A DNA stretch of 64,000 bases from assembly GCA_036501665.1 (NCBI GenBank), contig DASXZW010000124.1, positions 16,314-80,313 of the forward strand, written 5' to 3'. Shown piece after piece: positions 8,301-17,172 of the stretch. How positions within the stretch are numbered: the first letter of the stretch is position 1; each line of letters starts with the position of its first letter. The position numbers and the translations under genes were made by a program. Below the pieces are notes generated by a model. The model was not told the origin of the DNA and ran no database searches. It was given only the letters and a program-made list of their open reading frames with translations. Origin of the DNA: DATAUD01 sp036501665. GTDB lineage: Bacteria; Verrucomicrobiota; Verrucomicrobiia; Limisphaerales; Palsa-1400.

Positions 8301-10759
8301 AGGTCACAATCACCGATACGACGGCGGGGGCCGCCATTTATTACACATTGGATGGCTCAATGCCGACAACCACCTCAACGCTTTACAAAGGACCGTTTTT
8401 GCTTTCGAAGTCAGGGTCTGTAAGCGCGGCTGCTTTTGAGGCGGGCGCGGTTCCGAGCACAGTCATAAGCGAGGGGTTTCTAAACAGTTCCTCAATCGGG
8501 AACGGCACCGGCTTGAAGGGACAATATTGGGCGAATACCGACAGTGGGACTTTCATTGCGTCGGGTTTCAACACCCCCCCTACCCTGACGCGCACCGACC
8601 CCACCATTAACTTTGATTGGGACAACACGGCTCCCGATCCTTCCATCGGCCTGACCGACTATTGCGTCCGGTGGACAGGGACGGTGGAACCGCAATTCGA
8701 CGAGACTTACACGTTTTCAACAACAACCGACGACGGCGTTCTGCTTTGGGTCAACGGCCAATTGCTCGTCAACGAATGGGTGGACCAGGGGCCAACGACC
8801 TGGAGCGGCTCAATCCCCCTGCTCGCGCAGCAACGATACAATATTGAAATGGAATATTACCAAAACGGCGGCGGCGCGATCGCTCAATTGTTGTGGAGCA
8901 GCCCTTCCACGGGTCCGTCGGTCACTATTCCCGAATCACAACTCTTCCCCGTGAGCAACCCGCCGCCCTCTGTCACAATAACGGCGCCATCGTTTGGATC
9001 CACGCATACGGCTTCTGCCAGCGTCACGATTAGCGCGGACGCGGCAGCGCAGTTTAATCCCATCACCAATGTTTCATTCTACTCAGGCAAGCAGCTTCTC
9101 GGCTCCGTCACAAACCTTCCCTACACGATCACTGTAACGGGTCTTGCCGCGGGAACTTATTCAGTGACAGCCGTGGCTTGGGATTCGACTGGCCTGGTCA
9201 AAACGTCCAGTCCCATCTCCATCAATGTCAGCGCCTCGACAGGGTTGGCTTACGGGCTGACGAATTATCCAGCCACACCGGCGTTTTTCAACATGCCCCC
9301 GGTTTACGCGGGTCCGCTGCCGGCACAATTATCATTGACAGGAGTTTTCTCGGACACGCCGTCAATGACCCCGGTCGCAAGCATGATTCCCTACACGCCG
9401 AACGTCGCCCTCTGGTCGGACGGCGCGCAAAAGGTCCGCTATTTCTCCGTGCCGAATTCCGGCGCGCCTTACACGCCGGACGAGCAAATCGCATTCGCCT
9501 CGACGGGAACGTGGTCTTTCCCGCAGGGAACGGTATTCGTCAAGACGTTTGAATTGCAAACAAACCAGAGCGATCCCAATTCGTTGCGCCGCCTCGAAAC
9601 CCGCTTGCTGGTTCGCGACACGAATGGCGCGGTCTATGGTGTCACGTATAAATGGCGTCCCGATTACAGCGATGCCGATCTGCTGACGACCAATATGACC
9701 GAATCAATCCCGATCACGACTCCATCCGGAGTGACGAACCAATCATGGTATTATCCGAGTCCCAATGATTGCTTGCAGTGTCATACGGCTGTGGCCAATT
9801 ACGTCCTCGGCGTCAGCGCGCGGCAGTTGAACAACACGATGACTTATCCCAACGGCGTGACGGACAATGAACTTCGCGCCATCAACCGCACCGGGCTTTT
9901 CAATCCGGCTTTTGACGAAGCGACGATTTCGGCAATGGAACATCTCTCCGCCGTGACCAACACCGCCGCTCCATTAGTCGAGCGCGCCCGCTCTTACCTC
10001 GACGCAAATTGCGCGCAATGCCATCAGCCCAACGGGCCCGGGCCGACATTCGATGCCCGGTACGACACGGCATTGACCAATCAAAATATTCTCGGCACAC
10101 CGGCGGTCAAAGGAAATTTTGGATACGACAATGTTAATATTGTCACGTCGAACGATGTGTGGAGATCGAGCCTCTATGTCCGAATGGCCTCTCTCGATCC
10201 GACCATTAAGATGCCGCCTTTGGCGAGGAATCTTATTGACACTAATGCCGTGCAAATGATGGCGGATTGGATCAACAGTCTCGGTGGCACTCCGGCGTTG
10301 CCGCCACCTGCGATTATGCCTACAGGCGGCACATTCCAGGGATCGGTCAGTGTGACCCTGCAACCTCCGACGAATGGGGTGATGATGTATTACACGCTGG
10401 ACGGTTCTTTGCCGACGACCAATTCGTTTCTTTACAACGGACCATTCCCCTTGAGCAGCAGCGCGACGGTGAGCGCGAATGCGTGGGAATCGGGCTATGT
10501 CGATAGTGTGGTGGATACCGCGCAATTTGTCATTTTGCCGGGGCTCAGTTTCGTTTCCCCTGGAACGTTCACAAACGGATTGTTCCAGATGACATTCGCA
10601 GGGCCTGCCGGCTCCAATTACGTGCTTCAGGTCAGCACAAACCTGACGCAATGGACGTCGGTCAGTTCGAACACGCCGCTGACGACTCCGTTCGTTTTGT
10701 CCGATCCGGCGTCGCCTGGTGATTCAGCGCGGTTCTATCGTGTGCTTCAGACACAGTGA
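5339..10759 (+). CDS. Giant secreted mosaic protein: beta-propeller, PA14, chitobiase-type domains and diheme cytochrome
   Basis: The 1806-residue protein has a Sec signal peptide (about 1-25, cleaved after CIAQ). By eye the order is: a LamG-like region (30-255), Ig-like and fibronectin-like domains (260-440), a PQQ/quinoprotein-like beta-propeller (about 455-970), a chitobiase C-terminal-type domain (YYTLDGSMPTT near 1001), PA14 (about 1058-1204), an Ig-like domain, and a diheme cytochrome region of the HNE_0200/SO2930 type (about 1327-1670). The cytochrome region has heme motifs CLQCH at 1478 and CAQCH at 1558. A second chitobiase-type domain (YYTLDGSLPTT) and a C-terminal segment ending RFYRVLQTQ follow. 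It sits next to the pqq operon, so a PQQ-linked periplasmic oxidation is plausible, but PQQ ligands were not identified. Confidence 0.85.
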   Translation: MFKKSSAYRWCLLLGLTLSPAACIAQTTFLNFETPGQFADNFSQWEDTGGVNGNNYSFEENSTDGVGGGGGVSVFQNNDTTATFNGTSWSLSTNGAAIIESMLVYTDGQTSGDKVQLGVVNSTTNGLNNNAGVAFESFRFIPSSATTWGLYEQFRTNNNLITVGPMGSVTVSSGHWYKFVLGITNIDPSSGTLSAGCALYDYGTDGLTPGTNLITFSSAVSHPTGSVATSAALWPALRAFADAGISAVDDFLVYTPASLPVITLPLADSTTTVGSSANFTTLADGPGVITYGWYTNGTQVAGASDPTFSISSTPAGITNVAVVAANANGSVTNQATITIFTQTLPQVADSAATGIGGTVATLNGQVISTGGAPTTVTFYYGATDGGTNAGAWANQVSVGAQGGTFAETVQTLSTNTTYYFTCRAANGVGATWATPSLQFTTLASNAVSTIASVLTYQYDNTRAGVNSNETILTPQNVKTSSFGRLFAYSVDGLVYAQPLFVPNVIIPGAGTHNVLYVATEHDSIYAFDADDNTGSNALPLWHTSFLGTGVTTVPSGNVSTADITPEIGITSTPVIDPISGTLYVEVKTLEPGTTYVHRLHALDITTGLERSNLNSPVVIQCTNYLGSGTGDNDGKNPAHVLWNPLREHCRPAMTLLNGMIYLSFASHGDNGPYHGWFFGYNATNFSIAPGVFNSTPNGGLGGFWDGGGGPSVDAQGNLYFQTGNGDFNGTSAISKTANYAMSLIKLSTSNGLTMVDYFAPSNAVYLSGNDSDLGSGAPIILPDSAGSTNHPHLVVGGGKTSPIYLVDRDNMGRFNGTVGKNLIVQQFNGSSGGDRDTSPAFFNNKMYVYDMNGKLGAFSIANAQFNTTPVETPDFYNNKGGATATISANGASNAIVWALANDGADFPTTPAVLRAYNAANLTQELYTSDTIPSRDSAGDAVKFTTPTVANGKVYVGAQYSVTVYGLASKFVDQPVIHPAGGIFTNSVQVTITDTTAGAAIYYTLDGSMPTTTSTLYKGPFLLSKSGSVSAAAFEAGAVPSTVISEGFLNSSSIGNGTGLKGQYWANTDSGTFIASGFNTPPTLTRTDPTINFDWDNTAPDPSIGLTDYCVRWTGTVEPQFDETYTFSTTTDDGVLLWVNGQLLVNEWVDQGPTTWSGSIPLLAQQRYNIEMEYYQNGGGAIAQLLWSSPSTGPSVTIPESQLFPVSNPPPSVTITAPSFGSTHTASASVTISADAAAQFNPITNVSFYSGKQLLGSVTNLPYTITVTGLAAGTYSVTAVAWDSTGLVKTSSPISINVSASTGLAYGLTNYPATPAFFNMPPVYAGPLPAQLSLTGVFSDTPSMTPVASMIPYTPNVALWSDGAQKVRYFSVPNSGAPYTPDEQIAFASTGTWSFPQGTVFVKTFELQTNQSDPNSLRRLETRLLVRDTNGAVYGVTYKWRPDYSDADLLTTNMTESIPITTPSGVTNQSWYYPSPNDCLQCHTAVANYVLGVSARQLNNTMTYPNGVTDNELRAINRTGLFNPAFDEATISAMEHLSAVTNTAAPLVERARSYLDANCAQCHQPNGPGPTFDARYDTALTNQNILGTPAVKGNFGYDNVNIVTSNDVWRSSLYVRMASLDPTIKMPPLARNLIDTNAVQMMADWINSLGGTPALPPPAIMPTGGTFQGSVSVTLQPPTNGVMMYYTLDGSLPTTNSFLYNGPFPLSSSATVSANAWESGYVDSVVDTAQFVILPGLSFVSPGTFTNGLFQMTFAGPAGSNYVLQVSTNLTQWTSVSSNTPLTTPFVLSDPASPGDSARFYRVLQTQ

Positions 10760-12486
10760 GTTGGTTGCCAACAAGAAATATTTGGATTGCGCTCCGCAAT
10801 TTGGCGGCATTGGTGGTGTGGGGATTTTGTTGGTCCGCCGCCGCACAAAACATGGATGGGCCGCGGGCGGAAAAAGTTCGCTCGGAATGCATCGAGGGGA
10901 GGCGGCGCATTTGCGGCCGGGTTCTTAAAGTAACGCCGACGGGTTTGGTTATTGACAGCGGTTACGCGGCGCTCTTGCAACCGCCGTTCAACCGTTCGTG
11001 GCTCACACATTCAAACGTGGTTCTCACGCGGCCTGCTGATCTTGTTGAAAAAAAAGTGACTGACTCCATCGCCGTCGGAGTGGTGTTTCTCACGGACTTG
11101 CCCAGGCGTCCGCGCGCCCACCAATACGACTATGTTTCGCTCATTGGATATCCGGCGGGCAGCAACGACTATGTGCCCGCGCCCGGCGTCACCAAAACGG
11201 TTCGCCGTTTTTGCGCGGGTCTCGAGACTGCCATTAGATTAAATCTTCAGGATCAGGAAACCACATCACCGAAGAAGCCGTCTGCATATCTTCGGATGCC
11301 GCCTCGCGCCGAGGGTTCTCTGCCCCCACTTCTCTCGCAAACGGGAGCGTTTCGGAATGCGAGCAACCTTGCTGTCAACGACGGATTGATTCCTTATGAG
11401 TTGAATGTGTCGTTCTGGTCGGACGGCGCGCACAAGCGGCGCTGGATGTCTGTGCCCGATTCCAAAATCGGGTTCGCGGCGCACGGCGAATGGAAATTTC
11501 CGGTCGGGACAGTTTTTGTCAAAAATTTTGAATTGGCCACGAATGAATCGAGACCGACGGAGCGACGGCGGATGGAGACCCGTTTGTTGGTGTGTGCGGA
11601 GAACGGGTCGGTCTATGGAGCGACTTACAAGTGGCGGGCTGACAACAGCGACGCGGACCTTTTGACAACCAATCTCACGGAAAAAATTGAGATTCAAACG
11701 GCTTCGGGAAGCCGGACGCAGACTTGGTATTATCCGAGCCGCGAAGATTGCCGGACTTGTCACACGGACAAGGCCGGAGGAGTTCTCGGCGTCAAGACTC
11801 GCCAGTTCAATCGGGAGATTCTCAGCCAGTGGGACCATTTGGGGCTGTTTGATTCTTCGCCAACGGAGGCGGATTATGCGTCAAATAACTTTTTGGCAGG
11901 ATTGGACAATACGAACCGCCCTCTCGAAGATCGGGCGCGGTCATTTTTGGATGTCAACTGCGCCAATTGTCATCGACCTGGCGGGACGGTGGCTTACTTT
12001 GACGCCCGCTTTGATACGCCTCTGCGCCGGCAAGGTTTGGTTGATGGGACGGTTCTGATTAATGAGGGGATTGATCACGCGCGCATTGTTGCGCCGAATG
12101 ATATTTGGCGCTCACTCCTTTACATGCGCGCGAACACGGTGGAACCAATCAAAATGCCGCCATTGGCGCATCAGACCGTGGACCGCGCCGGGATGGCGCT
12201 GTTGCGGCAATGGATTGAAAGTCTCGGCGGACGGGCGGTGCTTGCCCCGCCGAATTTTTCATTGGCCGCGGGCAATTATCCCAAGCCGATTGATGTAACG
12301 CTGAGCGCCGATGATCCTTCTGCGGAAATTCGATATACTGTGGACGGAAGCATCCCCGGATCAAAAGATTTGTTGTATCAACAACCGCTGCACTTGGCCA
12401 ACTCGACCACCATTCGGGCGAAGGCATTCAAGGACGGGTTCACGCGAAGCATTACCGCGCAGGAAACTTTCATCGTCGGCGAATAA
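10756..12486 (+). CDS. Secreted diheme c-type cytochrome with chitobiase-type C-terminal domain
   Basis: The 576-residue protein shares its core with the last third of the upstream 1806-residue protein: the same ALWSDGA/SFWSDGAHKRRW region, then heme motifs CRTCH at 332 and CANCH at 402, IKMPPLA, and a chitobiase-type domain with RYTVDGSIPG near residue 525. This is the HNE_0200/SO2930 diheme family, probably periplasmic electron transfer. The N-terminus has a hydrophobic segment ending WSAAAQ. GTG at 10756 overlaps the stop of the preceding gene, so the two are coupled. The two genes look like a tandem duplication in which one copy was later fused to extra domains. Confidence 0.85.
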   Translation: MSWLPTRNIWIALRNLAALVVWGFCWSAAAQNMDGPRAEKVRSECIEGRRRICGRVLKVTPTGLVIDSGYAALLQPPFNRSWLTHSNVVLTRPADLVEKKVTDSIAVGVVFLTDLPRRPRAHQYDYVSLIGYPAGSNDYVPAPGVTKTVRRFCAGLETAIRLNLQDQETTSPKKPSAYLRMPPRAEGSLPPLLSQTGAFRNASNLAVNDGLIPYELNVSFWSDGAHKRRWMSVPDSKIGFAAHGEWKFPVGTVFVKNFELATNESRPTERRRMETRLLVCAENGSVYGATYKWRADNSDADLLTTNLTEKIEIQTASGSRTQTWYYPSREDCRTCHTDKAGGVLGVKTRQFNREILSQWDHLGLFDSSPTEADYASNNFLAGLDNTNRPLEDRARSFLDVNCANCHRPGGTVAYFDARFDTPLRRQGLVDGTVLINEGIDHARIVAPNDIWRSLLYMRANTVEPIKMPPLAHQTVDRAGMALLRQWIESLGGRAVLAPPNFSLAAGNYPKPIDVTLSADDPSAEIRYTVDGSIPGSKDLLYQQPLHLANSTTIRAKAFKDGFTRSITAQETFIVGE

Positions 12487-12490
12487 CCAA

Positions 12491-13579
12491 TTACATTGTC
12501 TTTGGCACAAGCACGATTCCCCAAGGGCTGGATCCCGCCTTGATGCGTTGGACTTCCTGCTCGGTGGCCAGATCAATAACAGAGATGTCGTTTGAGGGGC
12601 CGTTGGCGGAATAGAGAAATTTTCCGTCGGGCGAAATGATGATACCCCAGGGGCGTTTTCCGGCCTTGATGGTGTTAAGCACCTTGTGCGTTTCCGCGTC
12701 CAGGACGCAAATCGTCCCGGCTCGCCCTGCGCCGGCATAGACTTTTTTGCCATCAGGAGAAACTTTCACGCACATTGGACGGGAACCTTTGGGCAATGTG
12801 ACTGTCTCCAGTTCCTTGTGATTGATTGCGTCAATAACATGAATTTGCCCGACCGATTCGGAGGGAATGAACGCCCGGGTGCCGTCAGGAAGAAAATCGA
12901 CTGAACGCGGGCGTCCGCCGACGTTGAAATGCGTGATTACTTTGAAAGTGGCGGCGTCGACGGCGAAAATTTCCCCGTCAGTTTCGCACGTAACGTAAAA
13001 TATTTTGCCGTCGGGGCAGACGCCGACGCCTTCCGGTTCTTTGTGGACGGGAATAATTTTCTCAACCTTGCCGTTTGCGATATTCAACACGCTGGCTGTT
13101 CCAACGTCTTCGTTCGAGATGAACAACCGCGTGCCGTCGGCGCTAAGGGCGAATTGTTCGGGGTCTGAGCCGCCCGGCAATTTGCCGATGACCTTGCGCT
13201 GCGCGACGTCAATCATTGCGATGCCGTCGGCGGATTTGTCGGCGTCCTTATTATCGTCATCGTCGTCGTGGCCTTTTAGAAAAATGGGATTGCCGTTGGC
13301 GTCGAGCTTGGGAGGCGGTTCAGGCGGCGTGCCGCTGACGGCGACATATACTGTCTTGCCGTCCGGACTGACGTGAATACCTCGCGGGCGTTTGCCGACG
13401 GGAATGGTGGCGACAAGCTCTCGAGTCGCGCCGTCAATGACGGAGACGTTGTCCGAGCGTTCGTTCGAGACGTAGATGTAGAAATTCTCCGCTGACTGAC
13501 TTCGCGCGGTCAGCCCAAAGGAAATCAAACTGCAAACAACGAGGGCACGACGGCAGAGCAGGTAAAATTGAGTTTTCAT
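12491..13579 (-). CDS. Secreted YVTN-family beta-propeller protein
   Basis: The 362-residue product has a signal peptide (MKTQFYLLCRRALVVCSLISFG, ending LTARSQS) and about seven repeats of the YVTN propeller type (YIYVSNERSDNVSVIDG, VGKRPRGIHVSPDGKTVYVA and relatives). Such proteins are periplasmic or surface propellers, often beside cytochromes; the substrate or partner is unknown. The frame is open upstream, but the start at 13579 gives a clean signal peptide. Residues about 75-100 hold an acidic insertion (GHDDDDDNKDADK) in the first blade. The gene converges with the upstream diheme cytochrome gene, leaving only four bases between the stops. Confidence 0.88.
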   Translation of the reverse strand: MKTQFYLLCRRALVVCSLISFGLTARSQSAENFYIYVSNERSDNVSVIDGATRELVATIPVGKRPRGIHVSPDGKTVYVAVSGTPPEPPPKLDANGNPIFLKGHDDDDDNKDADKSADGIAMIDVAQRKVIGKLPGGSDPEQFALSADGTRLFISNEDVGTASVLNIANGKVEKIIPVHKEPEGVGVCPDGKIFYVTCETDGEIFAVDAATFKVITHFNVGGRPRSVDFLPDGTRAFIPSESVGQIHVIDAINHKELETVTLPKGSRPMCVKVSPDGKKVYAGAGRAGTICVLDAETHKVLNTIKAGKRPWGIIISPDGKFLYSANGPSNDISVIDLATEQEVQRIKAGSSPWGIVLVPKTM

Positions 13580-13710
13580 CCTAAGGAATAATTTGCACAG
13601 AAATATTCGATTTAAAAGAGCAAAGCAGCCGCGAGATCCATTCGCTTGGTTCGTTGTGAATGAAACGCGGCTCTTTCCAAATCTTCGGCAATCGAATATC
13701 AATTGAGTCC

Positions 13711-14451
13711 ATGCACGCCTCCGCCAGGAATCAGGCAGAGAACCATTCTGTTGGATTCACGCTTATTGAGCTGTTGGTAGTCATCGCGATTATTGCAATT
13801 CTGGCGGCGATGTTGTTGCCCGCGCTGTCGCGTGCGAAAAGTTCGGCGCAACAAACGACGTGCCTTGGCAATTTGAAACAACTCATTCTTGCCAACACAA
13901 GTTACGTCACAGATAACAAGGGAAGATTTCCGACCGAGAGCGACACGGACCATTGGTCGAACTTGCTTTATTATGAGTACAGCAAAGTTACAAATGTGCT
14001 CTGGTGCCCGACTGATGTGGCAAGAGGAACCCCTGCAACTTACGCCGGGACCGGGCCGGGTGATGGAACTTTGCGCAGCTATATCGCGAATGGGTGGGAC
14101 GAGGTCTTTGGTTATTCCGGCACGACGGGAAATATTGGCGACGTGAAGGAATCGATCTTCGTTCATCCCTCGGAGACGGCGGTGTTTTCGGAGAAATCCC
14201 ATGCGCAAGACGATTACTGGGTCGATTATTTGCAGGCGCAGGACAATCTTGCCAATACGATTCAGCATGGAATGCACGGCGATGGCAAACCATCGAAAAG
14301 GGGTGGGCATAATGTGGCATGCAGCGATGGAAGTGTGCATTTCATGAAATTTGGGCATGACATAAGCCCGGTCGATTGGTGGCTTATTTATGACAAGAAT
14401 AGGATGGCGGCGGCGTTGACGACGCAACTCTTGCCGCAACTTCAGCCTTAG
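13711..14451 (+). CDS. Secreted pseudopilin of the DUF1559/type II secretion-like family
   Basis: The N-terminus holds a type IV prepilin methylation signal, G-FTLIELLVVIAI, starting near residue 15, followed by the long hydrophobic helix and LPALSRAK. This is the form multiplied in Verrucomicrobia and Planctomycetes. Processing would be by a prepilin peptidase after the Gly. The C-terminus has the CSDGSVHFMKFG stretch, the H-x9-DG-like motif of these proteins. The role is unknown; it may be part of a pseudopilus or an anchored surface protein. The start ATG at 13711 is preferred over an upstream in-frame ATG at 13660. It is divergent from the YVTN gene and nine bases upstream of the next gene, so an operon is likely. 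Confidence 0.85.
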   Translation: MHASARNQAENHSVGFTLIELLVVIAIIAILAAMLLPALSRAKSSAQQTTCLGNLKQLILANTSYVTDNKGRFPTESDTDHWSNLLYYEYSKVTNVLWCPTDVARGTPATYAGTGPGDGTLRSYIANGWDEVFGYSGTTGNIGDVKESIFVHPSETAVFSEKSHAQDDYWVDYLQAQDNLANTIQHGMHGDGKPSKRGGHNVACSDGSVHFMKFGHDISPVDWWLIYDKNRMAAALTTQLLPQLQP

Positions 14452-14460
14452 TCAGCTTCT

Positions 14461-15429
14461 ATGAAAAACTTTTTTTTGAGAATGGTGGTAATCGCGGTTG
14501 TTTGTCTTGGTGTTTGTATCACGCAGACAAAGGCGGATGACGCGGTTTCGACTGCGGGCGGGTGGGAGAAGTATTCGGGCAGTCCGGTGTTGGGAGGGGA
14601 TTATGGGACTTGCTTTGATATTTCTGTGTTGAAAGAGAGCATCGGTTATCGGATGTGGTTTTCGTGGCGGCCACAGGCAAGCGTTGCGCTCGTTAAGAGT
14701 CAAGATGGATTTCATTGGTCGAAACCAATAATTGTTTTGGGGCCGAACAAAGCGAGCGGTTGGGAGGATGACATAAACCGTCCGGTGGTGATTCGGCAGA
14801 ACGGGGTTTATCGCATGTGGTACACGGGACAGGCGAAAGGTCGCTCGGCGATTGGTTATGCGACGAGCGTGGACGGGATTACGTGGATCAGGATGTCAAG
14901 CAAGCCGGTGCTATCAGCAGACCTACCGTGGGAAAAAACCTCGGTGATGTGTCCTGATATCTTGTGGGACGAACAGCTAAAACTTTTCCGAATGTGGTAC
15001 TCGGGAGGCGAGGATTATGAGCCGGATGCGATTGGTTATGCGACGAGTCCTGATGGCGTGAACTGGACCAAGCGCGAGTCCAATCCGATTTTTAAGGCAG
15101 ACGCGAAATTTGCGTGGGAGAAGGCGAAGGTGACGGCGTGCCAGGTGGTTCGTGACGGGGATTGGTATTTGATGTTCTACATTGGGTTTCGCGATGTGGA
15201 TCATGCGCAGATTGGGATTGCGCGCTCGCGGGATGGGGTTAGCGATTGGGAGCGGTTGCCGGCGAATCCGATTATTTCTCCGGGGAAGAATGAATGGGAT
15301 GCGGATGCGTGTTATAAGCCGTTTGCGATTTTTGACGGGGAGAAGTGGTTGTTGTGGTATAACGGGCGGAGAGGCGGTTCGGAGCAGATTGGGGTGGCGG
15401 TTCATCGGGGGAGAGATTTGGGTTTCTAG
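14461..15429 (+). CDS. Secreted five-bladed propeller protein, GH43/GH130-like
   Basis: The 322-residue product has a signal peptide (MKNFFLRMVVIAVVCLGVCI, ending TQTKA) and at least four repeats of the form YRMWYTG-x-AIGYATS-DG-x-W. That repeat is typical of the arabinanase/levansucrase-type five-bladed fold found in GH32, GH43 and GH130. A glycosidase or phosphorylase role on a plant or marine glycan is plausible, but I could not place the catalytic acids. It follows the pseudopilin by nine bases. The coding strand becomes strongly G-rich through this gene and into the phage block that follows. Confidence 0.75.
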   Translation: MKNFFLRMVVIAVVCLGVCITQTKADDAVSTAGGWEKYSGSPVLGGDYGTCFDISVLKESIGYRMWFSWRPQASVALVKSQDGFHWSKPIIVLGPNKASGWEDDINRPVVIRQNGVYRMWYTGQAKGRSAIGYATSVDGITWIRMSSKPVLSADLPWEKTSVMCPDILWDEQLKLFRMWYSGGEDYEPDAIGYATSPDGVNWTKRESNPIFKADAKFAWEKAKVTACQVVRDGDWYLMFYIGFRDVDHAQIGIARSRDGVSDWERLPANPIISPGKNEWDADACYKPFAIFDGEKWLLWYNGRRGGSEQIGVAVHRGRDLGF

Positions 15430-15582
15430 GAATTATTTTTTTGTATCGGGGGGAAACTTCGAGGGAGGGAATGGAATTATCAGGATTTTCCGACGGTGGG
15501 TTTTTGTCTTTGGGCGGGGGTGTGGTGAACTCATCCACGTGAGAGCAATGACGCACTCGGAGATGTTGAGGGGTGGGAAACG

Positions 15583-17172
15583 ATGAACCCGACGGGAACT
15601 TCGCAGTTTAACCAGGGCCGCATTGAGTGGGCGATTCGGATGCGGTTTTCGCCGATGCCGAACCTGGACATGAAGTGGCTCTCAGCGAATTTGAACGCGT
15701 TTCGGATCGGGGAGTTGCGTATCGCGGGGAAAATTTGGGAAGTGATGATGGAGCGGGACGGGGAGCTTGCTCTTAACGCGGACAAGCGCAATTCGGACCT
15801 GGCGGGGCTGGAGTGGCAGGTGGTTTCGGATGGGTCGCTCGTTGGGGATAAACATGCGGAGGCGCTGAATTATTTTTACAGGAACCTTCGGACGACGCGG
15901 GCGCTGGACCAGGATTCGACGGGGGGGATGAGCGAGTTGCTGTATCAGATGGCGACGGCTCACAGCTTCTATTACAGCGCGCACGAAATCCTGATGCAGA
16001 TCGACAATCCGGCGGCGCGCGAGGTGACGGCGGAATTCCGGCATACCCCTGTCTGGTTTTTTGAATCGCGACGGGGCTACCTGGCTTATCTCAAACATAT
16101 ATTTGACGTCTACGGGGAGCCGTGTTTGCAGGGGGAATGGCTGACGTGCGTGGGGCTGGGGTGGATGCGCCCGTTGAGCATGGCGTTTGCGATGAAGCAT
16201 TTTCAGTTGCGGGACTGGCTTCTTTTTTGCCAGCGGTATGGGAGCGGGTTCATTGAGGCGATTACGGAGGCGCAGAAGGGGGACGCGGCGTGGGAGGAGG
16301 CGCGGGAGACGTTGGAGGCGATTGCCAACGATGGGGCGGTGATTCACAGCCAGGGGTTGACGCTGAAGTTCCTGGATAATGCGGCGAAGAATGCGCTGCC
16401 GTTCGAGGCGCTGGTGGACCGGGTTGATCGGTTATACGCGAAGTGTTACCGGGGGATCGACCTGGCCACCAGCTCGCGGGGGGCGGAATCGGGGACCGGG
16501 CATCGTATCGTGGGGGCGAGCATTCAGAAGGAGGAGTCGGGAATTTTTCTGGCGCGGGATGCGTCGTGGGCGACGGGGTGTTTGAATGAGCGGGTGGATC
16601 GGCCGGTGATTAAATATTTGTTCAATCAGGAGCCGAAGGCGTGGGTGTCGATCATGCCGCCGCTGGATGATACAGCGGGACAGGATTTGAGGAGTTTGCA
16701 GGCGTTGGTGCCGATGGGGTTGAGGATTTCTTTGGCGGAGGTTTATAAGCGGTTTCGGTGGAAGGCGGCGGGGCCGGGGGAGGAGTGTTTGAAAGGGGTG
16801 GGAGGAGATTTTACAGAAGGGAACAAAGGAAACGAAGGGAAAGCGGGGGAAGGGAATTTAACAGGAGGCAGCGGAGGGCGGAATGGGAATAATGCGAAGA
16901 ATGAGAGGAATGGGAATAATGCTGCGGATGGATTGATGGAGATACCCGAAAACGGAGGTACTGTTATTCCTCCTGGATTGGTGAGCCAGACAGATTCGGT
17001 CGATAAACCGCAGAAAGAAATATTTGGGCGGAGCAGCAGCTCCGCCCTACCGGAAGAGATGGGGCAGGCGATTGGGGCGGGGGCGAATCCGGGGGCGGTG
17101 GTTCAGTTTGCGAGTGGGGAGATGCCGAATCCGCAGGCTGATGCGGCGGGGTTTTATGGGAGGCCATCATGA
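15583..17172 (+). CDS. Mu gp29-like (DUF935) portal protein
   Basis: The 529-residue product resembles the DUF935 portal proteins of Mu-like phages. The stretches LNADKRNSDLAGLEWQV, YGEPCLQGEW, RDWLLFCQRYGSGF, AIANDGAVIHSQGLTLKFLD and RPVIKYLFN fall in the expected order. The portal is the dodecameric ring through which DNA enters the capsid. Residues about 405-500 are unlike the family: G/N/E-rich (GNEGKAGEGNLTGGSGG) followed by RSSSSALPEEMG. They are translated low-complexity repeat and a palindrome that recur in the next gene. This is the first gene of the phage block; no terminase precedes it. The stop overlaps the next start (ATGA). Confidence 0.85.
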   Translation: MNPTGTSQFNQGRIEWAIRMRFSPMPNLDMKWLSANLNAFRIGELRIAGKIWEVMMERDGELALNADKRNSDLAGLEWQVVSDGSLVGDKHAEALNYFYRNLRTTRALDQDSTGGMSELLYQMATAHSFYYSAHEILMQIDNPAAREVTAEFRHTPVWFFESRRGYLAYLKHIFDVYGEPCLQGEWLTCVGLGWMRPLSMAFAMKHFQLRDWLLFCQRYGSGFIEAITEAQKGDAAWEEARETLEAIANDGAVIHSQGLTLKFLDNAAKNALPFEALVDRVDRLYAKCYRGIDLATSSRGAESGTGHRIVGASIQKEESGIFLARDASWATGCLNERVDRPVIKYLFNQEPKAWVSIMPPLDDTAGQDLRSLQALVPMGLRISLAEVYKRFRWKAAGPGEECLKGVGGDFTEGNKGNEGKAGEGNLTGGSGGRNGNNAKNERNGNNAADGLMEIPENGGTVIPPGLVSQTDSVDKPQKEIFGRSSSSALPEEMGQAIGAGANPGAVVQFASGEMPNPQADAAGFYGRPS

